From positions 142,926 through 206,925 of the forward strand of contig NZ_JOAI01000023.1 in NCBI RefSeq assembly GCF_000717715.1: a stretch of DNA of 64,000 nt, in the 5' to 3' direction. The position numbers and the translations under genes were made by a program. The notes under the pieces are model-generated. The model made no database searches, was not told the DNA's origin, and saw only the letters and a list, made by a program, of their open reading frames with translations. Position 1 is the first letter of the stretch, and each line of letters starts with the position of its first letter. Source of the DNA: Streptomyces sp. NRRL B-24484 (GTDB lineage Bacteria; Actinomycetota; Actinomycetes; Streptomycetales; Streptomycetaceae). Positions 17,407 to 25,480 of the stretch are shown here, piece after piece.

Positions 17407-19167
17407 GTGACCGGCGACCGAAGGACGGACCCCGTGGGCAGTGTGGCCGAACAGATGGTCGAGGTGCTCCGGCAGGCCGGGGTCGAGCGGGTCTACGGGG
17501 TCGTCGGCGACAGCCTGAACCCGGTGGTCGACGCCATCCGCCGCGCCGAGGGGATCTCCTGGGTGCACGTCCGCAACGAGGAGGCCGGCGCCTTCGCGGC
17601 CGCCGCCGAGGCCGAGCTCACCGGACGCCTCGCGGTCTGCGCCGGCTCCTGCGGCCCCGGCAACACCCACCTCGTCCAGGGCCTCTACGACGCCCAGCGC
17701 AGCGGTGTCCCCGTGCTCGCGCTGGCCTCGCACATCCCGTCCGGGCAGATCGGCACCGGCTTCTTCCAGGAGACCCACCCCGAGCGGGTGTTCACCGACT
17801 GCAGCGGCTTCTGCGAGACGGCGTCCACCCCCGCGCAGCTGCCGCGGCTGATGCGGGTGGCCGTGCAGCACGCCCTGGGGGCGCGCGGCGTCGCGGTGCT
17901 GGCCTTCCCCGGGGACGTCGCCGCGCTGCCCGCGGCCGGCCCCACCGGCAGCTCGTCCTTCCTGACCGAGCAGGCCGTCGCCGCACCGCCCTGGGGCCAG
18001 GTCCGGCGGCTCGCCGAGGCGCTGGAGTCCGCCGCCACCGTCACGCTCTTCTGCGGCGCCGGCTGCCGGGACGCCCACGAGGAGGTGATGAAGCTCGCCG
18101 CCACCCTGCTGGCACCGGTCGGGCACTCGCTGCGGGGCAAGGAGTTCATCCAGTTCGACAACCCCTACGACGTCGGCATGAGCGGCCTGCTCGGCTACGG
18201 CGCCTGCCACGAGGCGCTGCACGAGGCCGAGTTGGTGCTGATGCTGGGCACCGACTTCCCGTACGACTCCTTCCTGCCGACCCGGCGGGTGATCCAGGTC
18301 GACCACGACGCCACCCGGCTCGGCCGCCGCGCCCCGCTCGAACTCGCCGTGCACGGCGACGTGTCCGCGACCCTGCGGGCCGTCCTCCCGCTGCTCGCGC
18401 AGCGCTCCGACCGCCGCTTCCTCGACTCCGCGCTGGCCCGGCACGCCAAGGCCCTGGAGACCGTCGTCGGCGCCTACACCCGGGACATCGAGAAGCACAC
18501 CCCGATCCACCCCGAGTACGTCGCCTCGGTGCTCGACGACGTCGCCGCCGACGACGCCGTCTTCACCGTCGACACCGGGATGTGCAACGTCTGGGCGGCC
18601 CGCTACCTCACCCCCAACGGCCGCCGCCGGGTGATCGGCTCCTTCCTGCACGGCTCCATGGCGAACGCCCTGCCGCACGCCATCGGCGCCCAACTGGCCT
18701 TCCCCGGGCGGCAGGTGATCTCGATGTCCGGCGACGGCGGGCTCGGCATGCTGCTCGGCGAACTGCTCACCGTCGTCAAGCACCGGCTGCCGGTCAAGAC
18801 CGTCGTCTTCAACAACGGCGCACTCGGCATGATCAAGCTGGAGATGCTGGTCAGCGGCTACCCCGAGTGGGAGATCGACAACGGCGACGTCGACTACGCC
18901 GCCATCGCCCGCGCCGCCGGCATCCCCGCCAAGCGGGTCACCGATCCGGCCAGGGTCCGCGAGGTGCTCGCCGAGGCCCTCGAACGCCCCGGCCCGGCCC
19001 TGGTGGACGTGGTCACCGACCCCAACGCCCTCGCCGTCCCGCCGAAGATCACCGCCGCGCAGCTCCGCGGCTTCGCCCTGGCCGCCGGCCGCACCGTCCT
19101 GTCCGGCGGCGTCGGCCGGATGGTCGAGCTGGCCCGCAGCAACCTGCGGAACGTCCCCCGGCCCTGA
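17407..19167 (+). CDS. poxB: Thiamine-diphosphate-dependent pyruvate dehydrogenase/oxidase (PoxB-like)
   Basis: Decarboxylates pyruvate to acetate using TPP and FAD, passing electrons to quinone or oxygen. It has 586 residues. The N-terminal TPP PYR domain has 'VYGVVGDSLNPVVDAIRR' and the activating Glu in 'VRNEEAGAFAAAAEAELTG'. A central FAD-binding domain follows, and the C-terminal PP domain has 'SGDGGLGMLLGELLTVV...VVFNN' (the GDG...NN metal/TPP motif). The family usually starts near 'VAEQMVEVL'; the GTG at 17407 and an in-frame GTG at 17434 (preceded by AAGGACGG) are both possible. It lies 72 bases after the GH65 gene on the same strand, probably as its own unit. Confidence 0.85.
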   Translation: MTGDRRTDPVGSVAEQMVEVLRQAGVERVYGVVGDSLNPVVDAIRRAEGISWVHVRNEEAGAFAAAAEAELTGRLAVCAGSCGPGNTHLVQGLYDAQRSGVPVLALASHIPSGQIGTGFFQETHPERVFTDCSGFCETASTPAQLPRLMRVAVQHALGARGVAVLAFPGDVAALPAAGPTGSSSFLTEQAVAAPPWGQVRRLAEALESAATVTLFCGAGCRDAHEEVMKLAATLLAPVGHSLRGKEFIQFDNPYDVGMSGLLGYGACHEALHEAELVLMLGTDFPYDSFLPTRRVIQVDHDATRLGRRAPLELAVHGDVSATLRAVLPLLAQRSDRRFLDSALARHAKALETVVGAYTRDIEKHTPIHPEYVASVLDDVAADDAVFTVDTGMCNVWAARYLTPNGRRRVIGSFLHGSMANALPHAIGAQLAFPGRQVISMSGDGGLGMLLGELLTVVKHRLPVKTVVFNNGALGMIKLEMLVSGYPEWEIDNGDVDYAAIARAAGIPAKRVTDPARVREVLAEALERPGPALVDVVTDPNALAVPPKITAAQLRGFALAAGRTVLSGGVGRMVELARSNLRNVPRP

Positions 19168-19170
19168 CGC

Positions 19171-20136
19171 TCAGTCCGCGGCCCCCGCCGCACGGGCGGC
19201 GCGGCCGGACAGCTCGCGCAGGTGCCCGAGGAGCTCCGGCGGTTCGTGGACCTCGAACTCGCAGCCCAGGGTGATCAGCCGGACGGCCAGCCACTCCAGC
19301 GGGTCGGCCCGGCTGTGCAGGCGGCAGCGCCCGTCGTCCAGCGGCTCCAGGTCCCCGGCGCCCGGGCCGAGGCGGCGGGCGGCCTCGGCGTGGGGCAGGT
19401 GCAGGGTGGCGACCGCGCGGTAGGCCCGCGCCGGGCCGGCCAGCCGGGCCGCGACGAAGGCCGCGGCGTCCCCGCCTGGGAGTTCGCGCGGGGTGCAGCG
19501 CAGTCCCGTCCGCTGCGGGGCGGCGATCCGGTCGACGCGGAAGAGCCGCCAGTCGTCCCGGTCGGTGTCGTGGGCGACGAGGTACCAGCGGCGGCCGGCC
19601 GAGACCAGCCGGTGCGGCTCGACGAGGCGGCGGGTCTCGGCGTCGTCCCGGGCCCGGTAGCCGAAGCGGACCTTCTCGCGGCCGGCGATCGCGGAGGCGA
19701 GGACGGCCAGGTCCTCGGGGTCGATCCGGGGACCGTCGCCGGGCAGCACGGGGACGGTCGCGGTGTCGAGCGCGGAGACCCGGTGCCGCAGCCGGGACGG
19801 CAGCACCTGGACGAGCTTGGCCAGGGCCCGGACGGACGCCTCCTCGATGCCGTCCACGGCGTGCCCGGCGGCCGTCCGCAGGCCGACCGCGATGGCCACC
19901 GCCTCCTCGTCGTCGAGCAGCAGCGGTGGCATCGCGGTGCCCGCGACCAGCCGGTAGCCGCCGTCCGGGCCGCGGGTGGCCTCGACCGGGTAGCCGAGGT
20001 CGCGCAGCCGCTCGATGTCGCGCCGGACGGTGCGCGGGCTGACGCCCAGCCGGTCGGCGAGCTCGCCGCCGGGCCATTCGCGCGGGGTCTGCAGCAGCGA
20101 CAGCAGGGACAGCAGCCGGGCGGGTGTGTCGGTCAT
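19171..20136 (-). CDS. WYL-domain transcriptional regulator (DeoR-type HTH)
   Basis: A 321-residue regulator. An N-terminal helix-turn-helix occupies residues 1-55 ('PGGELADRLGVSPRTVRRDIERLRDLGYPVEA'), a WYL ligand-binding domain is in the middle ('REKVRFGYRARD', 'EPHRLVSAGRRWYLVAHD'), and a WCX-like C-terminal extension follows. It diverges from the MFS pump gene with a 102-base gap that contains CGGCCTA twice (20171-20177 and 20183-20189), a candidate operator. It therefore probably controls the pump. Its stop is convergent with and two bases from the poxB end. Confidence 0.85.
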   Translation of the reverse strand: MTDTPARLLSLLSLLQTPREWPGGELADRLGVSPRTVRRDIERLRDLGYPVEATRGPDGGYRLVAGTAMPPLLLDDEEAVAIAVGLRTAAGHAVDGIEEASVRALAKLVQVLPSRLRHRVSALDTATVPVLPGDGPRIDPEDLAVLASAIAGREKVRFGYRARDDAETRRLVEPHRLVSAGRRWYLVAHDTDRDDWRLFRVDRIAAPQRTGLRCTPRELPGGDAAAFVAARLAGPARAYRAVATLHLPHAEAARRLGPGAGDLEPLDDGRCRLHSRADPLEWLAVRLITLGCEFEVHEPPELLGHLRELSGRAARAAGAAD

Positions 20137-20238
20137 GGTCCCGAGTCTCGCGCACATTGCGGTCAGGATCCGGCCTAATCGCGGCCTAGCGTCGGAGGTG
20201 TTCCCCCAGAGACCTCCCACACGCTTCCGAGGAGCACC

Positions 20239-21741
20239 ATGACCCCCGAACATCCCGACCGCAGGCGCTGGTTCGCGCTCGCCGTGGTGATGACGGCCAG
20301 CCTGATGGACCTGGTCGACGTCACCATCGTCAACATCGCGATGCCGAGTATCCGGGAGGAGACCGGCGCCTCGTTCAGCGCCCTGCAGTGGATCAGCGCG
20401 GGCTACGCGCTGGCCTTCGCGGTCGGCCTGATCACCGGCGGCCGGCTCGGCGACATCTACGGCCGCAAGCGGCTCTTCCTGCTGGGCATCGCCGGATTCA
20501 CCGCCGCCTCCGCGCTCTGCGGTTTCGCGACCGGCCCGGACATGCTGGTCGCCGCGCGGGTGCTGCAGGGTGCGGCGGGCGCGCTGATGGTGCCCCAGGT
20601 GCTGGCGATCGTCCACGCCGGCTTCCCGGCGGAGGAGCGCGGCAAGGTGTTCGGACTGTTCGGGGCGATGGTCGGCCTGGGCGCGGTGACCGGTCCGCTG
20701 CTGGGCGCGCTGCTCACCGAATGGGACGTGGCCGGCCTCGGCTGGCGGCCGATCTTCCTGGTCAACCTGCCCGTCGGAGTGGCCGGCCTGCTGCTCGGCC
20801 GGGTCTTCATCGACGAGTCGAAGGCGCCGCAGGCGCTCCGGCTGGACCTCGTCGGCATGGCGCTGGCCAGCGCCGGCCTGCTGATGGTGCTCTACCCGCT
20901 GACCCAGGGCCGCGAGCTCGGCTGGCCGCTGTGGGGCTACGCGGTGATGGCCGGCGGCCTCGCCGTACTGGCGCTGTTCGTCCGGTACGAGCGGGCCAAG
21001 TCCCGCCGGGACGGCTCCCCGCTGGTGGAGCTCTCGCTGTTCCGGGTGCGCAGCTTCTCCGCCGGCATCGGCGTGCAGCTCGGCCACGGCACCGCCTGCG
21101 GCGTGTTCTTCCTGGTCTGGACGCTCTACATGCAGCTCGGCCTCGGCTGGAGCCCGATGCGGGCCGGACTGACCGGCCTGCCGTTCTCGCTCGCGGTCTC
21201 CACCGCCGCCGGACTCTCGGTGCAGAAGCTGGTGCCGCGGTTCGGCCGCGGGGTGCTGCGGGCGGGCGCGCTGGTGATGGCGGCGGGCACCCTCCTGTAC
21301 CTCGCCCTCGCCGAGTGGCTGGGCACCGGCATCACGCCCTGGCAGATGGCGGGGCCGCTCGTGGTGATGGGCGCCGGCATGGGCCTGATCGTCGCGCCGC
21401 TGACGGACGCGGTGCTCTCCGAGGTGCCGCGGGAGCACGCCGGCTCCGCCTCCGGCCTGGTCAACACGGTCAACCAGCTGGGCGTGGCGCTCGGCCTCGG
21501 CCTGACCTCGGTGGCGTTCTTCGGCGTGGTCGACGGCGCGGCGCCGGCCGAACTCGCCGACGGGCGCGCGTTCACGGCCGCGTTCACCGCCTCGCTGTGG
21601 TGGGTCGCCGGCGGCCTGCTGCTGGTGTTCCTGCTGATGGGGGCGCTGCCGAAGCGCCGCCCGCAGACCGCCGGGCACGACACCGGCGCGGCGCAGGACG
21701 GGGCCGTCCACCCGGAGGGGGAGCCGGCGCTGATCGGCTGA
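20239..21741 (+). CDS. MFS multidrug transporter, DHA2 (14-helix) type
   Basis: Proton-driven drug efflux pump in the cytoplasmic membrane. It has 500 residues with about 14 hydrophobic segments. Motif A is 'GGRLGDIYGRKRLF', motif C-like is 'GAVTGPLLGALL', and the first helix has the DHA2 signature 'LMDLVDVTIVNIAMPSI'. It is close in architecture to the pump at 55018-56454. The ATG follows GAGGAG. It diverges from the WYL regulator, which is the likely repressor. Confidence 0.9.
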   Translation: MTPEHPDRRRWFALAVVMTASLMDLVDVTIVNIAMPSIREETGASFSALQWISAGYALAFAVGLITGGRLGDIYGRKRLFLLGIAGFTAASALCGFATGPDMLVAARVLQGAAGALMVPQVLAIVHAGFPAEERGKVFGLFGAMVGLGAVTGPLLGALLTEWDVAGLGWRPIFLVNLPVGVAGLLLGRVFIDESKAPQALRLDLVGMALASAGLLMVLYPLTQGRELGWPLWGYAVMAGGLAVLALFVRYERAKSRRDGSPLVELSLFRVRSFSAGIGVQLGHGTACGVFFLVWTLYMQLGLGWSPMRAGLTGLPFSLAVSTAAGLSVQKLVPRFGRGVLRAGALVMAAGTLLYLALAEWLGTGITPWQMAGPLVVMGAGMGLIVAPLTDAVLSEVPREHAGSASGLVNTVNQLGVALGLGLTSVAFFGVVDGAAPAELADGRAFTAAFTASLWWVAGGLLLVFLLMGALPKRRPQTAGHDTGAAQDGAVHPEGEPALIG

Positions 21742-21751
21742 GACGCAGCGG

Positions 21752-21768
21752 TTTGCCTCCGGGGCAAA
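21752..21768. promoter_or_regulatory. Inverted repeat before the XRE-cupin regulator
   Basis: TTTGCC and GGCAAA form a perfect 6-bp inverted repeat with a 5-base spacer. A related TGCCCGGCAGGCA lies just downstream (about 21774-21786). Both sit within 60 bases of the regulator start, as expected for autoregulation. Confidence 0.4.
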
Positions 21769-21807
21769 ATTCTTGCCCGGCAGGCACGGCGGGTGTGGAC
21801 TGGTCGC

Positions 21808-22398
21808 ATGACGGACGACCAGGAGGTCGCGGGCCTCGGCGCGCGACTGCGCGAGCACCGGACGGCCGGGCGGATGACCCTGGAGGGCGCGGCCGCCCGG
21901 GTCGGCCTCTCCCCAGCCTATCTGTCGCGGTTGGAGACCGGGCGGCGGCAGCCCTCGCTGCCCGTGCTGCTCGGTCTCGCCCGCGCCTACGGCACCAGCG
22001 TCTCCGGGCTGCTCGGCGAGCAGCCCGGAGAGCCCGACCCGGTGGTCCGCGGCGGGGTCATCGGGCCCGGCCGGGCCGGCGGCTGGGGCTACCGGCGGGC
22101 CGGCGCGCCCGGCCGCGCGATGCAGGCGCTGCGCGTCCAGGTCCCACCGGGCGTGCAGGACGCCGTTGTCCGGGTGCACCCCGGCGAGGAGTGGCTCTAC
22201 GTGCTGCGCGGACGGCTGCGGCTCACCCTCGGCGAGAGCGTCCACCACCTCGACGAGGGCGACTCGGCGCACTTCGACTCGCTCACCCCGCACTGCATCG
22301 CCGCCGACACGCCCGACGGAGTCGAGCTGCTCTTCCTGCACACCCTGCTGCAGAGCCCCGGCGGCGACCTGTGCCTCGGCGACGCACCCCGGATCTGA
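21808..22398 (+). CDS. XRE-family regulator with C-terminal cupin domain
   Basis: A 196-residue regulator. The N-terminal Cro/C1-type helix-turn-helix is 'LGARLREHRTAGRMTLEGAAARVGLSPAYLSRLETGRRQPSLPVL' (about residues 10-55). The C-terminal single-barrel cupin has 'VHPGEEWLYVLRGRLRLTLGE' and 'GDSAHFDSLTPHCI'. This architecture senses a small ligand in the cupin and usually represses nearby genes. The ATG at 21808 gives the family N-terminus. It is followed 38 bases later by a tiny membrane protein gene that commonly accompanies such regulators. Confidence 0.88.
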   Translation: MTDDQEVAGLGARLREHRTAGRMTLEGAAARVGLSPAYLSRLETGRRQPSLPVLLGLARAYGTSVSGLLGEQPGEPDPVVRGGVIGPGRAGGWGYRRAGAPGRAMQALRVQVPPGVQDAVVRVHPGEEWLYVLRGRLRLTLGESVHHLDEGDSAHFDSLTPHCIAADTPDGVELLFLHTLLQSPGGDLCLGDAPRI

Positions 22399-22436
22399 CC
22401 GGCGTTCGACCGGCCCGACACCCCAGGAGGACGGAC

Positions 22437-22580
22437 ATGAGCAAGCCCACCACCACCGACGCCGGGCGGCGCACCGACCGCCGGGTGCTGATCCGCGCCG
22501 CGATCTACATGGTCGCCACGCACGTCTTCGCCGGATTCGTGATCCTGCTCTTCGAGATCGGCTCCCGGAAGAACGGCTGA
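22437..22580 (+). CDS. DUF6126-like 47-residue membrane protein
   Basis: A very short gene directly downstream of the XRE-cupin regulator, with AGGAGG seven bases before the ATG. The N-terminal half is charged (MSKPTTTDAGRRTDRR). The C-terminal half is a single membrane helix (AAIYMVATHVFAGFVILLFEIGSR), and it ends RKNG. It fits a family of small streptomycete proteins (DUF6126) that recur beside XRE regulators. Its role is unknown. The size, ribosome site and clean hydrophobic helix support a real gene. Confidence 0.75.
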   Translation: MSKPTTTDAGRRTDRRVLIRAAIYMVATHVFAGFVILLFEIGSRKNG

Positions 22581-22582
22581 CG

Positions 22583-22596
22583 GGGGATCAGTCCCC
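22583..22596. terminator. Short bidirectional hairpin between convergent genes
   Basis: GGGGA and TCCCC pair around a 4-base loop exactly where the small membrane protein gene and the MocR gene converge. The leftward stop codon lies in the loop. Confidence 0.4.
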
Positions 22597-24024
22597 GGGC
22601 GCCGCCAGCCGGACGAGGGTGCAGAGCGCGTCCAGGGCCGGTTCGAAGGCCCGGTCCGACGGAGTCCCGTAGCCGATCACCAGGGCCGGCGGGCGCTCCG
22701 GCTCCGGGCCCGCGGACGGGGTCCGGCACCAGCCCAGGGTGTTCAGCGACAGGCCCAGCCAGGCGGCCTGCCGGCGCAGCTCCTCCTCGTCCAGCGAGCC
22801 GGGCGGCAGCTCCAACACCGCGTGCAGCCCGGCCGCGATGCCGGTGACCCGGACCTCCGGCGCCCGCTCCGCCAGCACCGCCACCAGCCGGTCGCGCCGC
22901 CGCCGGTACTGCAGCCGGCTGCGCCGCACGTGCCGGTCGTAGGCGCCGGAGGCGATCAGCTCGGCCAGGGTCAGCTGGTCCATCACCCCGGACTGGCCGT
23001 CCGCCAGCTCCTTGCGACGGGCCACCGGGCCGACCAGCGCGGCCGGCAGCGCCAGCCAGCCGATCCGCAGGCCCGGCGCCAGGCTCTTGCTCACGGTGCC
23101 CGCGTGGACGACCCGTTCCGGGTCCAGCGCCTGCATCGCACCGACCGGCTGGCGGTCGTAGCGGAACTCCCCGTCGTAGTCGTCCTCCACCACCAGCCCG
23201 CCGGTCCGCTGCGCCCAGGCGACGGCGGCGGCCCGCCGCGCGGCCCGCAGCGGCACCCCGGTGGGGAACTGGTGCGCCGGGGTGAGCACCGCCGCCCCGG
23301 CGCCGGTGCCGGCCAACAGGTCGGTGCGGGCGCCGCCGGCGTCCAGCGGCAGCGCCGCGGTGGCCAGGTCCTTGGCGGACAGCACCTCCAGCTGCGGCGG
23401 CAGTCCGTACTCCTCGACCGCGACGGTGCCGACGCCCTGCTCGCGCAGCACCTCGCAGAGCAGGCCGAGGCCCTGGGTGTAGCCGGCGCAGACGACCAGC
23501 CGCTCCGGGTCGGTCCGCACCCCGCGGACCCGGGCGAGGTAGCCGGCCAGGGCGCGGCGCAGTTCGATCCGGCCGCGCGGGTCGGTGTAGCCGAACGCCT
23601 CGTGCGGGGCGGTGGCCAGCGCCCGGCGGGCCGCCGCCAGCCAGGCGGACCGCGGGAAGCGCGAGACGTCCGGGCGGCCCGGCATCAGGTCGTGCCGGAC
23701 GGCGGGCGTGCGCGGCGCCGGGGACGCCGGCACCGGCACGGACGGGGTGCCGCGGTCGGCCACCACCGTGCCCGAGCCCTGCCGGGAGGCCAGCCAGCCC
23801 TCGGCCGAGAGCTGCGCGTACGCCTCCGCCACGGTGTTCCGGGCGATCCCGAGGTCCCGGGAGAGCTCCCGGGAGGACGGCAGCCGGGTGGCCCGGGGCA
23901 GCCGCCCGGTGCGGACGGCCTCGCGCAGCGCGTCCTCCAGGGCGGCCCGCAGGCCCAGGCCCCGGGAGCGGCCCGCGGTCAGGTCGAGGTGCAGGTCGCC
24001 ACCGAAAGTGGCCCAGGATCCCAT
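22588..24024 (-). CDS. MocR/PdxR-type GntR-aminotransferase regulator
   Basis: Transcriptional regulator fused to a fold-type I aminotransferase domain that binds PLP as sensor. From the ATG at 24024 it has 478 residues. The N-terminal GntR winged helix shows 'ALREAVRTGRLPRATRLPSSRELSRDLGIARNTVAEAYAQLSAEGWL'. The aminotransferase part has 'EDDYDGEFRYDR' and 'GTVSKSLAPGLRIGWLALP', where the SK lysine is the PLP-binding residue. An in-frame start at 24042 is also possible. It diverges from the AhpD-like gene, with a 9-bp inverted repeat spanning the shared promoter, so it most likely controls that gene. Confidence 0.88.
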   Translation of the reverse strand: MGSWATFGGDLHLDLTAGRSRGLGLRAALEDALREAVRTGRLPRATRLPSSRELSRDLGIARNTVAEAYAQLSAEGWLASRQGSGTVVADRGTPSVPVPASPAPRTPAVRHDLMPGRPDVSRFPRSAWLAAARRALATAPHEAFGYTDPRGRIELRRALAGYLARVRGVRTDPERLVVCAGYTQGLGLLCEVLREQGVGTVAVEEYGLPPQLEVLSAKDLATAALPLDAGGARTDLLAGTGAGAAVLTPAHQFPTGVPLRAARRAAAVAWAQRTGGLVVEDDYDGEFRYDRQPVGAMQALDPERVVHAGTVSKSLAPGLRIGWLALPAALVGPVARRKELADGQSGVMDQLTLAELIASGAYDRHVRRSRLQYRRRRDRLVAVLAERAPEVRVTGIAAGLHAVLELPPGSLDEEELRRQAAWLGLSLNTLGWCRTPSAGPEPERPPALVIGYGTPSDRAFEPALDALCTLVRLAAPGD

Positions 24025-24055
24025 CCGCCCAATGAACCACACCCGCGGGCCACTT
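24006..24055. promoter_or_regulatory. Operator-like inverted repeat of the MocR regulator
   Basis: AAGTGGCCC (24006-24014) and GGGCCACTT (24047-24055) are perfect inverted copies with centres 41 bases apart, close to four helical turns. One arm lies just inside the regulator's coding start and the other just before the divergent gene's ribosome site. MocR proteins are known to bind paired sites, so this is a good candidate. Confidence 0.5.
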
Positions 24056-24074
24056 CGCTCCTAGCGTGGAGCCC

Positions 24075-24566
24075 ATGACCACGAACGACCCCGCCCACGT
24101 CCCCGCCCACGTCCCCGCCCCCGTCCAGCGGATCTCCCTGCCCGAGCAGGCCGCCGGCTTCTACCGCGCGATGATCGACCTGGACCGCGCCGCCCGGGCC
24201 GGCATCGAGCCCTCGCTGGCCGAGCTGGTCAAGATCCACGCCTCGGCGATCAACGGCTGTGCGTTCTGCCTGGACATGCACACCACCGACGCCCGCAAGG
24301 GCGGCGAGCAGGAGCACCGCCTCGCCACCCTGCCGGCCTGGCGCGAGGCCCCCTGGTACACCGCCCGCGAGCGCGCCGCCCTCGCCCTCACCGAGTCCGT
24401 CACGCTGGTCACCCAGGGGCACGTGCCGGACGCCGTCTACGACGAGGCCGCCAAGCACTTCGACCAGCAGGAGCTGGCCCAGCTGATCGCCCTGATCATC
24501 GCGATCAACTCGTGGAACCGGATCGCCATCACCTCCCGGATGAGCCCGTCCCCCAAGCAGGCCTGA
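24075..24566 (+). CDS. Carboxymuconolactone decarboxylase/AhpD-like protein
   Basis: A 163-residue all-helical protein of the CMD/AhpD family, usually linked to peroxide reduction or alkylhydroperoxidase activity. The active-site motif is 'EPSLAELVKIHASAINGCAFCLDMHTTDA' with CxxC (CAFC) and the downstream His. The ATG at 24075 has GTGGAG before it. An Ala-His-Val-Pro repeat fills the disordered N-terminus (residues 6-16). It is transcribed away from the MocR regulator, which probably controls it. Confidence 0.85.
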   Translation: MTTNDPAHVPAHVPAPVQRISLPEQAAGFYRAMIDLDRAARAGIEPSLAELVKIHASAINGCAFCLDMHTTDARKGGEQEHRLATLPAWREAPWYTARERAALALTESVTLVTQGHVPDAVYDEAAKHFDQQELAQLIALIIAINSWNRIAITSRMSPSPKQA

Positions 24567-24680
24567 GCCGGCGGCACCCCGCCGGAGAGCCTCCGCGAGT
24601 CCCTGGAGGCGTCTGCCGTAAGGCATCTCACACTCCGTCGGGCCCGGTCCGGTGCGGACCGGGCCCGACGCGCCCGTATA

Positions 24681-24704
24681 TTTGAACTGACTGGTCAGTT
24701 CAAA
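24681..24704. promoter_or_regulatory. TetR-type palindromic operator
   Basis: A perfect 11-bp inverted repeat (TTTGAACTGAC and GTCAGTTCAAA) with a 2-base centre lies 17 bases before the ATG of the ABC gene, overlapping the expected promoter. It is AT-rich against its surroundings. The TetR gene at the end of the same operon (27839) is the natural candidate to bind it. Confidence 0.65.
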
Positions 24705-24721
24705 AACGGGGGAGGGGCGCC

Positions 24722-25480
24722 ATGGCCGACCGGAACACCGCCGGGGCCGCCGTCCGCGCCGAGGCGCTGTCACTGCGCGGAGCACGCGGCTGGGTCTACC
24801 GGGACGTCGGGTTCGAGGCGCCACCGGGCGCCCTGGTCGCCCTGGAGGGCGAGGCCGGCACCGGCCGCACCTCCCTGCTGCTGACCCTCGCCGGACGGAT
24901 GCGGCCCACCGGCGGCAGCGCCTCCGTCGACGGCCTGGAACTGCCCCGGCACGCCGCGAGGGTCCGCCGGATCGCCGCCCTCGGCCCCGTCCCCGGCGTC
25001 AACGAGCCCGACCCGGCGCTCAGCGTCGCCGCCCACCTGCGCGAGCAGCTCCACCTGCACGGGCGCCCGTTCGCCCCCCTGGTGCGCCGCGGCACCGACC
25101 GGCGGGCCGCCGAGGCGCTCGCCGCCGCCGGACTCGACCCCGACCGGCTGCCCGAAGGGCTGCACACCCCCGCCCGGGAACTCGGCGCGCTCGACCGGCT
25201 ACGGCTCTCCACCGCGCTCGCCCTGATCGGCGGACCCCGGCTGCTCTGCGCCGACGACATCGACGACCGCCTCGACGACACCGCCCGCCGCGCCGCCTGG
25301 CAGCTGCTCCGCGACGTCGCCGACCGCGGCACCACCGTGCTGGCCACCACCACCGACGCCGGCCGCGCCGCCGGCCTCGCCGACCTGACGGCGCGCACCG
25401 CGCCCGCCGAGGTCCCCGCGAAGACCGCCGCGGAGACCGCCGCGGCACCCGAGGAGGAGGCCGCCGATGCGCGCGCTTAG
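24722..25480 (+). CDS. ABC-type ATPase-like protein with degenerate nucleotide-binding motifs
   Basis: A 252-residue protein with the ABC ATPase fold, first gene of an operon with a YhgE/Pip membrane protein and a TetR regulator. The Walker A region reads GEAGTGRT (43-50), with Arg49 instead of the invariant Lys. The signature LSGGQ is replaced by ELGALDRLR (153-161). The Walker B is RLLCADD (173-179), with Asp179 where the catalytic Glu is expected. Together these changes suggest it binds or hydrolyses ATP poorly, or not at all. The C-terminal 30 residues are a low-complexity Ala/Glu/Thr tail. Its stop overlaps the next start by 14 bases. Control is likely through the palindrome at 24681-24704. 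Confidence 0.8.
   Translation: MADRNTAGAAVRAEALSLRGARGWVYRDVGFEAPPGALVALEGEAGTGRTSLLLTLAGRMRPTGGSASVDGLELPRHAARVRRIAALGPVPGVNEPDPALSVAAHLREQLHLHGRPFAPLVRRGTDRRAAEALAAAGLDPDRLPEGLHTPARELGALDRLRLSTALALIGGPRLLCADDIDDRLDDTARRAAWQLLRDVADRGTTVLATTTDAGRAAGLADLTARTAPAEVPAKTAAETAAAPEEEAADARA

Noticed and set aside
14722..18783. Long leftward open frame (about 1350 codons) opposite the GH65 and PoxB genes
   Set aside because: Low-complexity Gly/Val/Asp/Gln composition typical of the antisense frame of high-GC genes; both sense genes have clear family motifs.
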